The notes below the pieces were generated by a model. The model saw only the letters and a program-made list of their open reading frames with translations. It searched no databases and was not told the origin of the DNA. DNA of 64,000 bases from contig NZ_PEEX01000001.1 of NCBI RefSeq assembly GCF_002754245.1, positions 2,026,001 to 2,090,000 on the forward strand, written 5' to 3'. The DNA comes from Chryseobacterium sp. 52 (GTDB taxonomy: Bacteria > Bacteroidota > Bacteroidia > Flavobacteriales > Weeksellaceae). A program made the translations under genes and the position numbers. Of this stretch, positions 9,194 through 17,673 are shown piece after piece; positions within the stretch are counted from its first letter, which is position 1; the number at the start of each line of letters is the position of its first letter.

Positions 9194-9544
9194 TTATGCT
9201 AAATTCCACAAATTTTTCAAAAGCTTGTAGAAAGTATGTTCTTCATCTGTGACTTTATGATCAGCTTTGATCAGGGTTTTAGCAAACTGTGCAAATTTTA
9301 CGCGCTCATCTTCCGTAGAGTCGTCATAAAAACATCCTGCATGGAATTCAAAATGATCTTTCCATTCCTCAGGCTGTAAAAGGGCCAGTGTTTCCAGTTC
9401 ATTATCAAGATTCATTCTGAAAGGAAATTCGTCTGCCATATACTGCTGTACCATCATTCCTTCTTCAGGAGCGAATTCTCCGTCTACAGAAGAAAGGATC
9501 ATTAATAAATGGTAACCGGCGATGGATTTATTTGATTTTTGCAT
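9194..9544 (-). CDS. TerB-like small protein
   Basis: This 116-residue cytosolic protein has the two acidic segments typical of the tellurite-resistance TerB fold, SSVDGEFAPEEG (about 18-29) and KADHKVTDEEH (about 93-103), at helix-turn positions where TerB binds divalent metal. It has no signal peptide. It lies just upstream of the S9 peptidase gene. TerB-like proteins occur widely outside tellurite operons, and no other ter gene is seen here, so resistance is not implied. Confidence 0.75.
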   Translation of the reverse strand: MQKSNKSIAGYHLLMILSSVDGEFAPEEGMMVQQYMADEFPFRMNLDNELETLALLQPEEWKDHFEFHAGCFYDDSTEDERVKFAQFAKTLIKADHKVTDEEHTFYKLLKNLWNLA

Positions 9545-9636
9545 GTGTAAATGTATGTTTTAAGTTTAGTGTTTAAATTTGATGAATAGATTGTCGTAAT
9601 TCACAATTCACTCATTGTCAATTGACCTTATCCGTC

Positions 9637-10746
9637 TTAATTGACATAGTCTTTTGCAGGCTGTTTGTCTACAATTTTTCCTTTCTCCAATATCAGTACA
9701 AAAGGATTACTTCTTGCAATAGTTTTAATTGCAGTGCCGTCCATCATAGCATTTTTAATTGTTTTGAAACTGTTCTGATCCGTAGAAATACCGTAGATCA
9801 CAGCTCCTTTCTGCGCATTCACTTTAGCCTCAACTTTCTGAATAAGATCCGCAGAAACCTCTTTTGGATGATAGGAGAAAACCAACACCGCTTTAGGTGC
9901 ATTGATGATTTCGTCTGTGATATCCATCCCTGTTGGATCTTCAATTTTAAATTTTACGATCTCAGATTTATAACCTTCTTTTGTAAGAACCGATTCATTC
10001 TTTCCCTCTTCAATTTTCCATGGAGAACCTTCTGCCCAGTACTTTGTTTCTTTAATATAATCATCCTGATTAACCTTTAAAGCCTCTCCGGTTTTTTGAT
10101 TTTTAAGGGAATAAAAAGTCTTATATTCAGAAGGGGTTTTATTGATCTTTTCCTTTTCAGATTTGATATTCGTTCCGATCTTGTAGTCACGGAAATCAAT
10201 CAGCGGTTCATGCATAATCCCCTGAGCCATAATGTAGATCATAACCAGAGAGAAAATACCTAAAATAGAATATCTCACCTTTCCTGAAGACTCTTTTGTA
10301 GTCCCTCCATACGCGTCCTTTTTAGTAAATTCTTTTCTATACAGAATAAACACAAAAATAAGACCCACAAGAAGTACAATATCTTTAATAAAACTCTGCC
10401 ATGGCGTAAACTTCACTGCGTCTCCAAAACATCCGCAGTCCGTTACTACATTGAAATAGGCAGAATAAAAAGTAAGGAACCCAAAGAAGATACAAAGGGC
10501 AATTAACGCTGAAAGTGTGAACTTAAGCTTCAGCTTTAAAAGCAGCATAAATCCTAAGAAAAGCTCCAGTACGACGACAATGATCGAGAACAGAAGCGCA
10601 AATTTTTCCAGAAAGGGCATATTGAAAACCGATGGCGCAAAATATTCTTCCATTTTGAAAGAAAATCCTACCAGATCCACAGCCTTTACAAAGCCTGAAA
10701 GAATGAAGATAACAGCAATAATAAAGCGTAATAAACCTTTGATCAT
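9637..10746 (-). CDS. BT_3928 family DoxX/MauE-like membrane protein
   Basis: This 369-residue inner-membrane protein has about four to five transmembrane segments in the first 180 residues, with the redox-like motif TDCGCFGD (about 111-118) between helices as in MauE/DoxD-type proteins. A fifth segment follows near ILGIFSLVMIYIMAQG. The soluble C-terminal half resembles a thioredoxin-like fold (AVLVFSYHPKE, VIYGISTDQ, NPFVLILEKGKIV) but lacks a CxxC. The family is conserved in Bacteroidetes and thought to act in thiol or periplasmic redox work. The DUF1599 gene ends 6 bp upstream, indicating an operon. Confidence 0.85.
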   Translation of the reverse strand: MIKGLLRFIIAVIFILSGFVKAVDLVGFSFKMEEYFAPSVFNMPFLEKFALLFSIIVVVLELFLGFMLLLKLKLKFTLSALIALCIFFGFLTFYSAYFNVVTDCGCFGDAVKFTPWQSFIKDIVLLVGLIFVFILYRKEFTKKDAYGGTTKESSGKVRYSILGIFSLVMIYIMAQGIMHEPLIDFRDYKIGTNIKSEKEKINKTPSEYKTFYSLKNQKTGEALKVNQDDYIKETKYWAEGSPWKIEEGKNESVLTKEGYKSEIVKFKIEDPTGMDITDEIINAPKAVLVFSYHPKEVSADLIQKVEAKVNAQKGAVIYGISTDQNSFKTIKNAMMDGTAIKTIARSNPFVLILEKGKIVDKQPAKDYVN

Positions 10747-10752
10747 ATTAAA

Positions 10753-11316
10753 TTATTTTTTGGGTTCGGAAATATTTTCTTTTTCAGAGAACTTAATCAG
10801 GCAGAAAACAGCATAATTCAGCATATCGAAATAATTCGCATCCAGACCTTCAGAAACGATGGTTCTTCCTTGATTGTCTTCAATCTGTTTTGTTCTCAAT
10901 ACTTTTTGGTAAATAAGATCGGTGATCGATGAAATTCTCATATCCCTCCACGCTTCACCATAATCATGATTCTTTCTTTCCATTAAAGCCTGGGCCTCAT
11001 GAGAATATTTGTCATAAAGGCTAAGTATCTCCTCACCGTTTTCATTAAAATCATTAGAAAGTCCTTTTTCAAGCTGAATAAGTCCGATAATAGAGTAGTT
11101 GACAATCGCAATGAATTCATCCTCTTCACTTTCATCCACCATTTTTTTATCCGTCATCTGCAGCGTACGAATCCTGTTCACTTTAATGTAAATCTGATCC
11201 GTAATGGAACTGGGTCTTAAAACCCTCCACGCTGCACCGTAATCCTGCAATTTTTTACTGAAAAGATCACGACACTCACTAATAACTTTCCCGAACTGTA
11301 CTGATGTTTTTGACAT
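10753..11316 (-). CDS. DUF1599 domain protein with two repeats
   Basis: This 187-residue protein is made of two homologous halves, each with the block DYGxAWRxxRxSSITDxIY (about residues 26-44 and 118-136). That is the signature of DUF1599, a family also called nucleotide modification associated domain 1. Its biochemical role is not established. It is encoded 6 bp ahead of the BT_3928 gene and divergent from folP. I recall the same divergent arrangement in other Flavobacteriia. Confidence 0.88.
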   Translation of the reverse strand: MSKTSVQFGKVISECRDLFSKKLQDYGAAWRVLRPSSITDQIYIKVNRIRTLQMTDKKMVDESEEDEFIAIVNYSIIGLIQLEKGLSNDFNENGEEILSLYDKYSHEAQALMERKNHDYGEAWRDMRISSITDLIYQKVLRTKQIEDNQGRTIVSEGLDANYFDMLNYAVFCLIKFSEKENISEPKK

Positions 11317-11581
11317 AAATTCTCTTAATCTCCCAAATATACGAATTAGGTTTTAGGTAGCAGGAATAGGACATTGATTTTTGTCAGAGTTTGAGTGTTT
11401 CGTGCTGTAGAGTTACGGGATAATAATTTCGGGTTCGGCAGTCGTAGAATATTGATAGTACAAGTATATGAAATTTCAAAACCAGAAGGTTATACAGAAA
11501 TGATAAAAATATTATTTAATCTCCCGCATTTTGGAACTTCCTCATCAATACATTTTACATCAATACATGAATACATTTTAC

Positions 11582-11589
11582 TAATTTTG
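11582..11589 (+). promoter_or_regulatory. Candidate -7 promoter element for folP
   Basis: TAATTTTG fits the Bacteroidetes TAnnTTTG -7 consensus 25 bases before the folP ATG. I see no good TTG about 20 bases upstream, so only the -7 half is supported. Confidence 0.4.
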
Positions 11590-11614
11590 CAACATACAAA
11601 GATCGCTTATCAAT

Positions 11615-12478
11615 ATGCTCTCAAACACTCTCACTAGCACACCATTTCACTCCATCAATTGTAATGGCAGACTTATTCATCTGGACACTCCAAAGATTAT
11701 GGGAATCCTCAATCTTACTCCGGATTCATTTTCGGATGGCGGGAAGTTTAATCATGAAAAATCGGCACTTGAACATGCCGGAAAAATGTTGAAAGAAGGT
11801 GCAGAAATTATTGATATTGGACCCCAGTCAACCCGTCCGAATGCTGAGTTTTTAAGCAGTGAAGATGAAATAAGAAGAATCGGAAATATGATTTCCCAGA
11901 TTAAAAAAGAGTTTCCGGAAGTACTGATATCCCTGGATACTTTCTACGCTGAAACCGTGAAATTCGGTTTTAATGAAGGAATTGATATAATCAACGATAT
12001 TTCAGGAGGACAGTATGATGATAAGATGTTTGATGCTGCAGCTGAAACAAAGCTTCCTTATATTCTGATGCATGTGAATCCGTCTTATGACACCATGCAT
12101 GATAAAGTGAAATTTCAAGACATTACACTGGAAGTTAACCGTTTTTTTGCTAAAAAGACCAATGAATTGCTTGAAAAGGGAGTCAAAGATATTATTCTTG
12201 ATCCCGGTTTTGGTTTCGGAAAAACAGTTGAAGATCAAATGAAAATGATTGGTGAAACTGAATATTTGAGTTTTGGAAAATACCCTCTGCTCATAGGCAT
12301 TTCCAGAAAATCATTTATCTATAAACCCCTTGGGAAATCTCCTCTGGACATCAATGAAGAAACACAGAAACTTCATCTGAAAGTGCTGGAGCAGGGAGCC
12401 AAGATTCTGAGAGTTCACGATGTCGCTGAAGCTGCTGTAACCATCAGACAGTTTTGCGAAAAAAATAAAAAGTGTTAA
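11615..12478 (+). CDS. folP: Dihydropteroate synthase
   Basis: FolP condenses p-aminobenzoate with hydroxymethyl-dihydropterin pyrophosphate to form dihydropteroate in folate synthesis, and is the sulfonamide target. The 287-residue product has the signature GILNLTPDSFSDGG (30-43), the pterin-site IDIGPQSTRP, INDISGG, LDPGFGFGKT and the C-terminal GISRKSF and RVHDV motifs. The ATG at 11615 adds a short extension; an internal start giving a protein beginning near FHSINCNG is also possible. The stop lies just ahead of the ilv leader promoter. Confidence 0.97.
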   Translation: MLSNTLTSTPFHSINCNGRLIHLDTPKIMGILNLTPDSFSDGGKFNHEKSALEHAGKMLKEGAEIIDIGPQSTRPNAEFLSSEDEIRRIGNMISQIKKEFPEVLISLDTFYAETVKFGFNEGIDIINDISGGQYDDKMFDAAAETKLPYILMHVNPSYDTMHDKVKFQDITLEVNRFFAKKTNELLEKGVKDIILDPGFGFGKTVEDQMKMIGETEYLSFGKYPLLIGISRKSFIYKPLGKSPLDINEETQKLHLKVLEQGAKILRVHDVAEAAVTIRQFCEKNKKC

Positions 12479-12483
12479 AAAAG

Positions 12484-12514
12484 TTTGCGTAGTATTTAAA
12501 AGTTTATACATTTG
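12484..12514 (+). promoter_or_regulatory. Promoter of the ilv operon leader
   Basis: TTTG (12484-12487), a 19-base spacer and TACATTTG (12507-12514) are a close match to the Bacteroidetes -33/-7 consensus. The expected start site falls 5-7 bases after the TTTG, at about 12519-12521, which is the ATG of the first leader peptide. The leader may therefore be translated from a leaderless transcript. Confidence 0.75.
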
Positions 12515-12518
12515 CAGT

Positions 12519-12602
12519 ATGAATTTTACGAATCAGAAAAATATTATTGTCATTTCTAATAGTATTGTTGTCATTAACAACAGTAAAGAAACGGCATTGT
12601 AA
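12519..12602 (+). CDS. ilv leader peptide 1
   Basis: This 27-residue open frame contains NIIVISNSIVVINNS (residues 8-22), with five Ile and three Val codons in 15, and ends in Leu and stop. It starts directly after a consensus promoter, and a perfect terminator hairpin follows 22 bases after its stop. Density of the regulated amino acids and position upstream of ilvE make it a ribosome-stalling sensor peptide for Ile and Val. Confidence 0.85.
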   Translation: MNFTNQKNIIVISNSIVVINNSKETAL

Positions 12603-12656
12603 AATATTTTAATTTAAATTATATAAGCCGTTTCACAATATGAAACGGCTTTTTTT
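12588..12656 (+). promoter_or_regulatory. Transcription attenuator 1 (antiterminator and terminator)
   Basis: The terminator is AAGCCGTTTCA (12625-12635), loop CAATA, TGAAACGGCTT (12641-12651), then a T run. The segment GAAACGGC (12588-12595), near the end of leader peptide 1, is exactly complementary to GCCGTTTC (12627-12634). A ribosome stalled on the Ile/Val codons would leave this segment free to pair and break the terminator. A ribosome reaching the stop would mask it and allow termination. Confidence 0.82.
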
Positions 12657-12668
12657 ATTTCAAGAATT

Positions 12669-12725
12669 ATGTATCAGTTATTAACAGTAATTATTATCGT
12701 CATTATTATTCCCTTGCGTTGGTGA
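12669..12725 (+). CDS. ilv leader peptide 2
   Basis: This 18-residue open frame has the run LLTVIIIVIIIPL (residues 4-16): six Ile, two Val, three Leu and one Thr in 13 codons. It begins 12 bases after the T run of the first terminator and precedes a second terminator. It adds Leu and Thr codons to the sensed set compared with peptide 1. Confidence 0.85.
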   Translation: MYQLLTVIIIVIIIPLRW

Positions 12726-12785
12726 GAAGGATAGAGTATGACTGTACATATTTGAGCCCTCTCACATCGTGAGAGGGCTTTTTTT
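12722..12785 (+). promoter_or_regulatory. Transcription attenuator 2 (antiterminator and terminator)
   Basis: The terminator is AGCCCTCTCAC (12755-12765), loop ATC, GTGAGAGGGCT (12769-12779), then T7. GTGAGAAGG (12722-12730) overlaps the end of leader peptide 2 and matches the complement of CCCTCTCAC at eight of nine positions, so it can act as the competing antiterminator. The T run ends 32 bases before the ilvE ATG. Confidence 0.8.
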
Positions 12786-12817
12786 ATACCCATTTGTTAA
12801 TTTTTAAACCCTATACA

Positions 12818-13690
12818 ATGTATTACAGCGACAAAACGATCGTGTATTTTGATGGAAACTTCTTAAAGGCCGAAGAAGCAGGAATGGATCTGTACGGCCA
12901 GTCACTTCATTACGGTTATTCTGTTTTTGAAGGCATTAAATCCTACAGGACTGATCACGGAACCAGAATATTCAAGGCAGAAGAACATTATGAAAGACTG
13001 AAAAGATCAGCAGAACTGATGCATATTCCATTCGATTATACAGTCACTGAATTGACAGATCTCACCTATGAGCTTTTAGAACGCAACGGGTTCAGTGACG
13101 CTTATATCCGTCCATTGGTTACCTGCTCACCCAATATGTCGCTTTCAAAAGGAAAAAAATCCTATCTGTCCCTGCTCGCCTGGGAATGGAGCAACGGATA
13201 TCTCGCAGGCAAAATGAAGATCATGACCTCAGGCTTCCAACGTCCAAATCCTAAAGCCTTTAAAATAGAAGCCAAAGTAGGCGGACATTACGTCAATTCT
13301 ATTCTGGCCTGTCAGGATGCTAAAGAAAAAGGATATGATGAAGCACTGTTACTTGATGAAAACGGCAATGTCGCTGAAAGTTCAGGAGCCAATATATTTT
13401 ACGAAAAAGACGGGGTATTATTCACTCCGGCAAAAGGAAACATATTGCCGGGCATAACAAGACAGACCGTTTTTGAAATATGCAGTGAACTTAATATTCC
13501 CGTTAAGGAAACCTTCTTTAAACCTGAAGAAATGAGAGGAGCTGATGCCGCTTTTTTCTGTGGTACGGCAGCCGAAATTGTAGCGTTGGATTCTTTGGAT
13601 GATGTTCCTTTCACCAAAAACTGGAAAGGTACAGCAAGTGAAAAAGTACAGCAGACCTATCTGAAATGGGTAAGAGTTCTGTCATTGTAA
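12818..13690 (+). CDS. ilvE: Branched-chain amino acid aminotransferase
   Basis: This class IV PLP aminotransferase carries out the last step of Ile, Val and Leu synthesis using glutamate. The ATG at 12818 (MYYSDKTIVYFDG) is preferred over the in-frame TTG at 12794 and gives 290 residues. The PLP lysine is Lys153 in EAKVGGHYVNS, with the class IV signature ALLLDENGNVAESSGAN following. It is the first structural gene after the double attenuator. The next gene, ilvD, begins 212 bases later, an unusually wide gap for this operon. Confidence 0.96.
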   Translation: MYYSDKTIVYFDGNFLKAEEAGMDLYGQSLHYGYSVFEGIKSYRTDHGTRIFKAEEHYERLKRSAELMHIPFDYTVTELTDLTYELLERNGFSDAYIRPLVTCSPNMSLSKGKKSYLSLLAWEWSNGYLAGKMKIMTSGFQRPNPKAFKIEAKVGGHYVNSILACQDAKEKGYDEALLLDENGNVAESSGANIFYEKDGVLFTPAKGNILPGITRQTVFEICSELNIPVKETFFKPEEMRGADAAFFCGTAAEIVALDSLDDVPFTKNWKGTASEKVQQTYLKWVRVLSL

Positions 13691-13831
13691 ATATTTAGAA
13701 CTTAAACATTTAATTATCAAATGAATACATCTATTTTACAAACAGTTGAATATTGTAGTTTTCATAAAATTGAAAATAAAAAAAATATTACAAGCTGTAG
13801 TTTTGGACCAAAATTGAGTAAAACTTCATTT

Positions 13832-13909
13832 ATGAATTCCGAAAAAATTGAAATTTTTAATACCACACTGAGAGATCATAAGAACAGCAAATGCAGGATA
13901 ATATGTTAA
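13832..13909 (+). pseudogene. Possible remnant of the 5' end of leuA
   Basis: The frame reads [20 protein letters not shown] and ends in a stop that overlaps the ilvD start. KIEIFxTTLRD is the N-terminal signature of 2-isopropylmalate synthase (usually KIEIFDTTLRDGEQ), and homology stops right after Asp15. The position between ilvE and ilvD, inside a branched-chain operon that lacks all leu genes here, suggests a leuA deletion scar. The preceding frame from 13721 is AT-rich and unrecognised. Ten matching residues could still be chance. Confidence 0.4.
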
Positions 13910-15582
13910 ATAAATATTCAAAAACATTCACACAGAACAGAGAACAGCCGGCAGCCAAAGCAATGCTCTACGGAATCGGTTTCACAGATGAAGACATGCA
14001 GAAAGCCCAGATAGGAATTGCCAGTATGGGCTACGATGGGAATACCTGCAATATGCACCTTAACGATCTTGCGAAAGTCGTAAAAAAAGGAACCTGGGAT
14101 TACGGTCTTGCAGGTTTGATATTCAATACCATTGGCGTAAGTGACGGAATGAGCAACGGTACAGACGGCATGCGGTATTCACTCGTAAGCCGCGATGTAA
14201 TAGCAGACAGTATTGAAGCCATCTGCGGAGCACAGTATTATGACGGAATCATTGCTTTACCGGGCTGTGACAAGAATATGCCCGGAACTATTATCGCTAT
14301 GGGAAGACTGGACAGACCGTCCATTATGGTATACGGTGGAACAATAGCTCCCGGATGTTATAAAAAAGAGCCGCTTAATATTGTATCAGCCTTTGAAGCG
14401 CTGGGTAAAAAAATTGCAGGAGAAATTTCAGAAGAAGATTTTGATGGGGTAATTAAAAATTCCTGTCCCGGTGCAGGAGCCTGTGGAGGAATGTATACCG
14501 CCAATACAATGTCTTCAGCTATAGAAGCATTGGGAATGAGCCTTCCGTACTCTTCTTCAAATCCAGCTTTGAGCAAAGAAAAACAGGATGAATGTCTGGA
14601 AGCCGGAAAATACATAAAAATTCTTCTGGAGAAAGATATCAAACCCTCAGATATCATGACCCGTAAAGCTTTCGAAAATGCCCTTCGTCTGATCATCATT
14701 CTTGGAGGTAGCACCAATGCCGTTCTGCATTTCATTGCTATGGCTAAAAGTGTTGACGTGTCTATAACCCAGGATGATTTCCAGAAAATGAGCGATTGTA
14801 CGCCGGTACTGGCAGACCTTAAACCCAGCGGAAAATACCTGATGCAGGATCTTCATGACCATGGAGGAACGCCAGCCGTTATGAAATACCTGCTTGAAGA
14901 AGGTTTATTGCATGGCGACTGTCTTACGGTTACCGGAAAAACCATCGCTGAAAATCTTGAAAATGTTACAGGTCTTGATTTTACAAAACAAAAGATTATC
15001 CGACCCTTATCAAATCCTATTAAGGAAACAGGCCATCTGAGAATATTATACGGTAACCTGGCAGAAAAGGGGAGCGTAGCGAAGATCACCGGAAAAGAAG
15101 GTGAAAAATTTTCAGGAAAAGCCAGAGTATTCGATGGAGAAAAAGATCTGATTAAAGGAATTGAAAATGGAAGAGTACAACATGGAGACGTGATCGTAAT
15201 CCGTCATGAAGGTCCAAAAGGTGCACCAGGTATGCCGGAAATGCTGAAACCTACAAGTGCTCTGATCGGAGCAGGTTTAGGAGGAAGCGTAGCCTTAATT
15301 ACCGATGGGCGATTCAGTGGCGGAACCCATGGTTTTGTGGTAGGGCATATCACACCTGAAGCCTATGAAGGCGGTCTGATTGCCTTTGTGAAAGACAATG
15401 ACCTTATCGAAATAGATGCTGTGAATAATACGATACAGCTAAAAGTTTCCCAAGAAGAAATTGATCAGAGAAAAAAAGGATGGCAAAAACCTGAACTTAA
15501 AGTAAAGAAAGGATTGCTGTATAAATATGCACTTACCGTATCATCAGCTGCTGAAGGCTGTGTAACAGACGAAATCACTTAA
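13903..15582 (+). CDS. ilvD: Dihydroxy-acid dehydratase
   Basis: This Fe-S enzyme dehydrates 2,3-dihydroxy acids to 2-keto acids in Ile and Val synthesis. The start [11 protein letters not shown] at 13903 gives 559 residues; an in-frame ATG at 13891 would add four. The three cluster cysteines are present: Cys49 in GNTCNMH, Cys122 in GCDKNMPG and Cys194 in GAGACGG. The C-terminal swivel domain has [14 protein letters not shown]. It ends 10 bases before ilvB. Confidence 0.97.
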   Translation: MLNKYSKTFTQNREQPAAKAMLYGIGFTDEDMQKAQIGIASMGYDGNTCNMHLNDLAKVVKKGTWDYGLAGLIFNTIGVSDGMSNGTDGMRYSLVSRDVIADSIEAICGAQYYDGIIALPGCDKNMPGTIIAMGRLDRPSIMVYGGTIAPGCYKKEPLNIVSAFEALGKKIAGEISEEDFDGVIKNSCPGAGACGGMYTANTMSSAIEALGMSLPYSSSNPALSKEKQDECLEAGKYIKILLEKDIKPSDIMTRKAFENALRLIIILGGSTNAVLHFIAMAKSVDVSITQDDFQKMSDCTPVLADLKPSGKYLMQDLHDHGGTPAVMKYLLEEGLLHGDCLTVTGKTIAENLENVTGLDFTKQKIIRPLSNPIKETGHLRILYGNLAEKGSVAKITGKEGEKFSGKARVFDGEKDLIKGIENGRVQHGDVIVIRHEGPKGAPGMPEMLKPTSALIGAGLGGSVALITDGRFSGGTHGFVVGHITPEAYEGGLIAFVKDNDLIEIDAVNNTIQLKVSQEEIDQRKKGWQKPELKVKKGLLYKYALTVSSAAEGCVTDEIT

Positions 15583-15592
15583 GAAAAATACA

Positions 15593-17320
15593 ATGAAGAA
15601 TCTACATGTATCCACCGAAACAGAACTTAGCGGCAGCCGGATCATCCTTGAAGCATTTCTTCAGGAAGGGGTAAAAACCATATTCGGATATCCCGGAGGA
15701 GCTATTATTCCTATTTATGATGCCCTTTACGATTATAAAGACCAGCTGGAACATATTCTGGTCCGTCACGAGCAGGGAGCCGTCCACGCAGCACAGGGAC
15801 TTGCCAGAGTGTCTGGAGAAGTAGGTGTTGTAATGGCGACCAGCGGTCCCGGAGCAACCAATCTCGTGACAGGATTAGCTGATGCTTTACTGGATAATAC
15901 CCCTATTGTATGCGTCACGGGACAGGTCTTTGATCACCTTTTGGGAACCGATGCCTTTCAGGAAATAGATGTGATGAATGTGACCAGCCCCGTTACCAAG
16001 TGGAATTATCAGGTAACCGATGCCAATGAACTCTCCGAAGTATTGGCAAAAGCATTCTTTATCGCAAGATCAGGTCGCCCCGGTCCGGTACTGATTGATG
16101 TAACGAAAAATGCCCAGCTGCAAAAGGTTTCGTATAAAGGCTACACTCCTTGTGATTCTTTGAGAAGCTACAGACCCAATCCTGTTCCCAATATAGATTA
16201 CATTGAAAAAGCGGCTGTACTCATTAATGAAGCAGAACGCCCGTTTATTATTGCCGGGCAGGGAATTATGCTGGGAAAAGCAGAAAAGGAGTTTCTGCAG
16301 TTTGCTGAAAAATCAGGAATTCCGGTAGCATGGACGGTTTTAGGGATGAGTGCTATTCCTACAGACCATCCGCAGGCTGTAGGAATGGTAGGGATGCATG
16401 GAAATTATGGCCCTAATATTTTGACTAACGAATGTGATGTGCTGATTGCGGTAGGAATGCGCTTTGATGACCGTGTTACCGGAAGACTGGATCAGTATGC
16501 AAAGCAAGCGAAAATTATTCATCTTGATATTGACAAGGCAGAAATCAGTAAGAATGTAAAAGCTGATGTACCTATTCTGGGAAACTGTAAAGAAACATTA
16601 CCAATTCTTACACAGTTAATAGAAGTGAGAAATCATTCTGAGTGGCATAAAAGATTTGAATATTGCTATGAAATTGAACATCTTAAACTGATCAGCCACG
16701 AACTCTATCCCTCAGAAGGAGAAATTACAATGGGGGAGGTGATCCGTTATTTGAATGAAATGACTCAAGGCGAGGCTGTCATGGTATCTGATGTAGGACA
16801 GCATCAAATGGCTACGTGTAGGTATTCCAATTTTAAACATTCCAGAAGTAATGTTACCAGTGGAGGATTGGGAACTATGGGATTCTGTCTTCCTGCCGCC
16901 ATAGGAGCTGCTTATGGAGGAACGGACCGTCCGATTATTGCAATCATGGGCGATGGAGGGGCTCAGATGAATATTCAGGAACTGGGAACGCTTATGCAGT
17001 ATCGGCCGGACATCAAAATTTTAATTCTTAATAATTGCTATCTGGGAATGGTAAGACAGTGGCAGGAGCTGTTTCACGAAGAAAGATATTCCTCAGTAGA
17101 TATTCAGAGTCCTGATTTTGTGCAGGTTGCTAAAGGATATCATATTGCGGGAAGAAAAGTATCTCTGAGGGAGGACCTTGAAGATGCCCTTCATGAAATG
17201 CTTCATCATAAAGGAGCTTTTCTATTGGAAGTAATGACTGGAAAAGAGCACAATGTTTTTCCGATGATTCCACAAGGGAAAAGTGTTTCAGAAATTGTAC
17301 TGACTCACAATAAAGTTTAA
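15593..17320 (+). CDS. ilvB: Acetolactate synthase large subunit
   Basis: This catalytic subunit condenses pyruvate with pyruvate or 2-ketobutyrate, using ThDP and FAD. The 575-residue protein has the ThDP-activating Glu60 in RHEQGAVH, the GYPGGAIIPIYDAL block at 32-45, the FAD-domain region in the middle and the ThDP motif GDGGAQMN from residue 453 to the NNCYLGMVRQWQ segment. It pairs with the small subunit gene 22 bases downstream, which should confer valine feedback control. Confidence 0.97.
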   Translation: MKNLHVSTETELSGSRIILEAFLQEGVKTIFGYPGGAIIPIYDALYDYKDQLEHILVRHEQGAVHAAQGLARVSGEVGVVMATSGPGATNLVTGLADALLDNTPIVCVTGQVFDHLLGTDAFQEIDVMNVTSPVTKWNYQVTDANELSEVLAKAFFIARSGRPGPVLIDVTKNAQLQKVSYKGYTPCDSLRSYRPNPVPNIDYIEKAAVLINEAERPFIIAGQGIMLGKAEKEFLQFAEKSGIPVAWTVLGMSAIPTDHPQAVGMVGMHGNYGPNILTNECDVLIAVGMRFDDRVTGRLDQYAKQAKIIHLDIDKAEISKNVKADVPILGNCKETLPILTQLIEVRNHSEWHKRFEYCYEIEHLKLISHELYPSEGEITMGEVIRYLNEMTQGEAVMVSDVGQHQMATCRYSNFKHSRSNVTSGGLGTMGFCLPAAIGAAYGGTDRPIIAIMGDGGAQMNIQELGTLMQYRPDIKILILNNCYLGMVRQWQELFHEERYSSVDIQSPDFVQVAKGYHIAGRKVSLREDLEDALHEMLHHKGAFLLEVMTGKEHNVFPMIPQGKSVSEIVLTHNKV

Positions 17321-17342
17321 AATATAATATAAATAGAAGACA

Positions 17343-17624
17343 ATGAAAGCAGAGAATAAAGAATACACGATAACAGCCTATACAGAAGATTACTTAGGAC
17401 TGATTGGAAGAATCAATGCTATTTTTTCGAGAAGAAGGATCTCTATTGTGAATTTCAATGCCGGACCTTCCGAAACGGAAAATGTAAAAAAGTTTGTGAT
17501 CGTTATCAGAGAAACAGAAGAATCTGTACAGAAGATCACCCGACAGATGGAAAAACAGGTAGATGTACTGGAAGTTCATTATCATAAAAATCCATATCTG
17601 ACGGCAATAGTACATGCGAGCTGA
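17343..17624 (+). CDS. ilvN: Acetolactate synthase small subunit, short ACT-only form
   Basis: This 93-residue regulatory subunit consists of a single ACT domain (ITAYTEDYLGLIGRINAIFS, then ISIVNFNAGPSE). The extended C-terminal domain of the common 160-residue IlvH-type subunit is absent, so it resembles the short E. coli IlvN/IlvM form. It lies directly between ilvB and ilvC. ACT domains of this class bind valine at subunit interfaces. Confidence 0.93.
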   Translation: MKAENKEYTITAYTEDYLGLIGRINAIFSRRRISIVNFNAGPSETENVKKFVIVIRETEESVQKITRQMEKQVDVLEVHYHKNPYLTAIVHAS

Positions 17625-17673
17625 ACAGATATAAAAATCAAAAAATTATAATTCATAAATAAAAAATTAAAAA

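Noticed and set aside
9194..9544. Tellurite resistance locus
   Set aside because: Only a TerB-like fold is present with no other ter genes, so resistance is not supported.
12794..13690. TTG start for ilvE
   Set aside because: The ATG at 12818 begins the conserved aminotransferase N-terminus; the extra codons overlap the post-terminator leader.
13721..13909. Third leader peptide before ilvD
   Set aside because: The frame has no run of branched-chain codons and no terminator follows; only its 3' part shows LeuA-like sequence.
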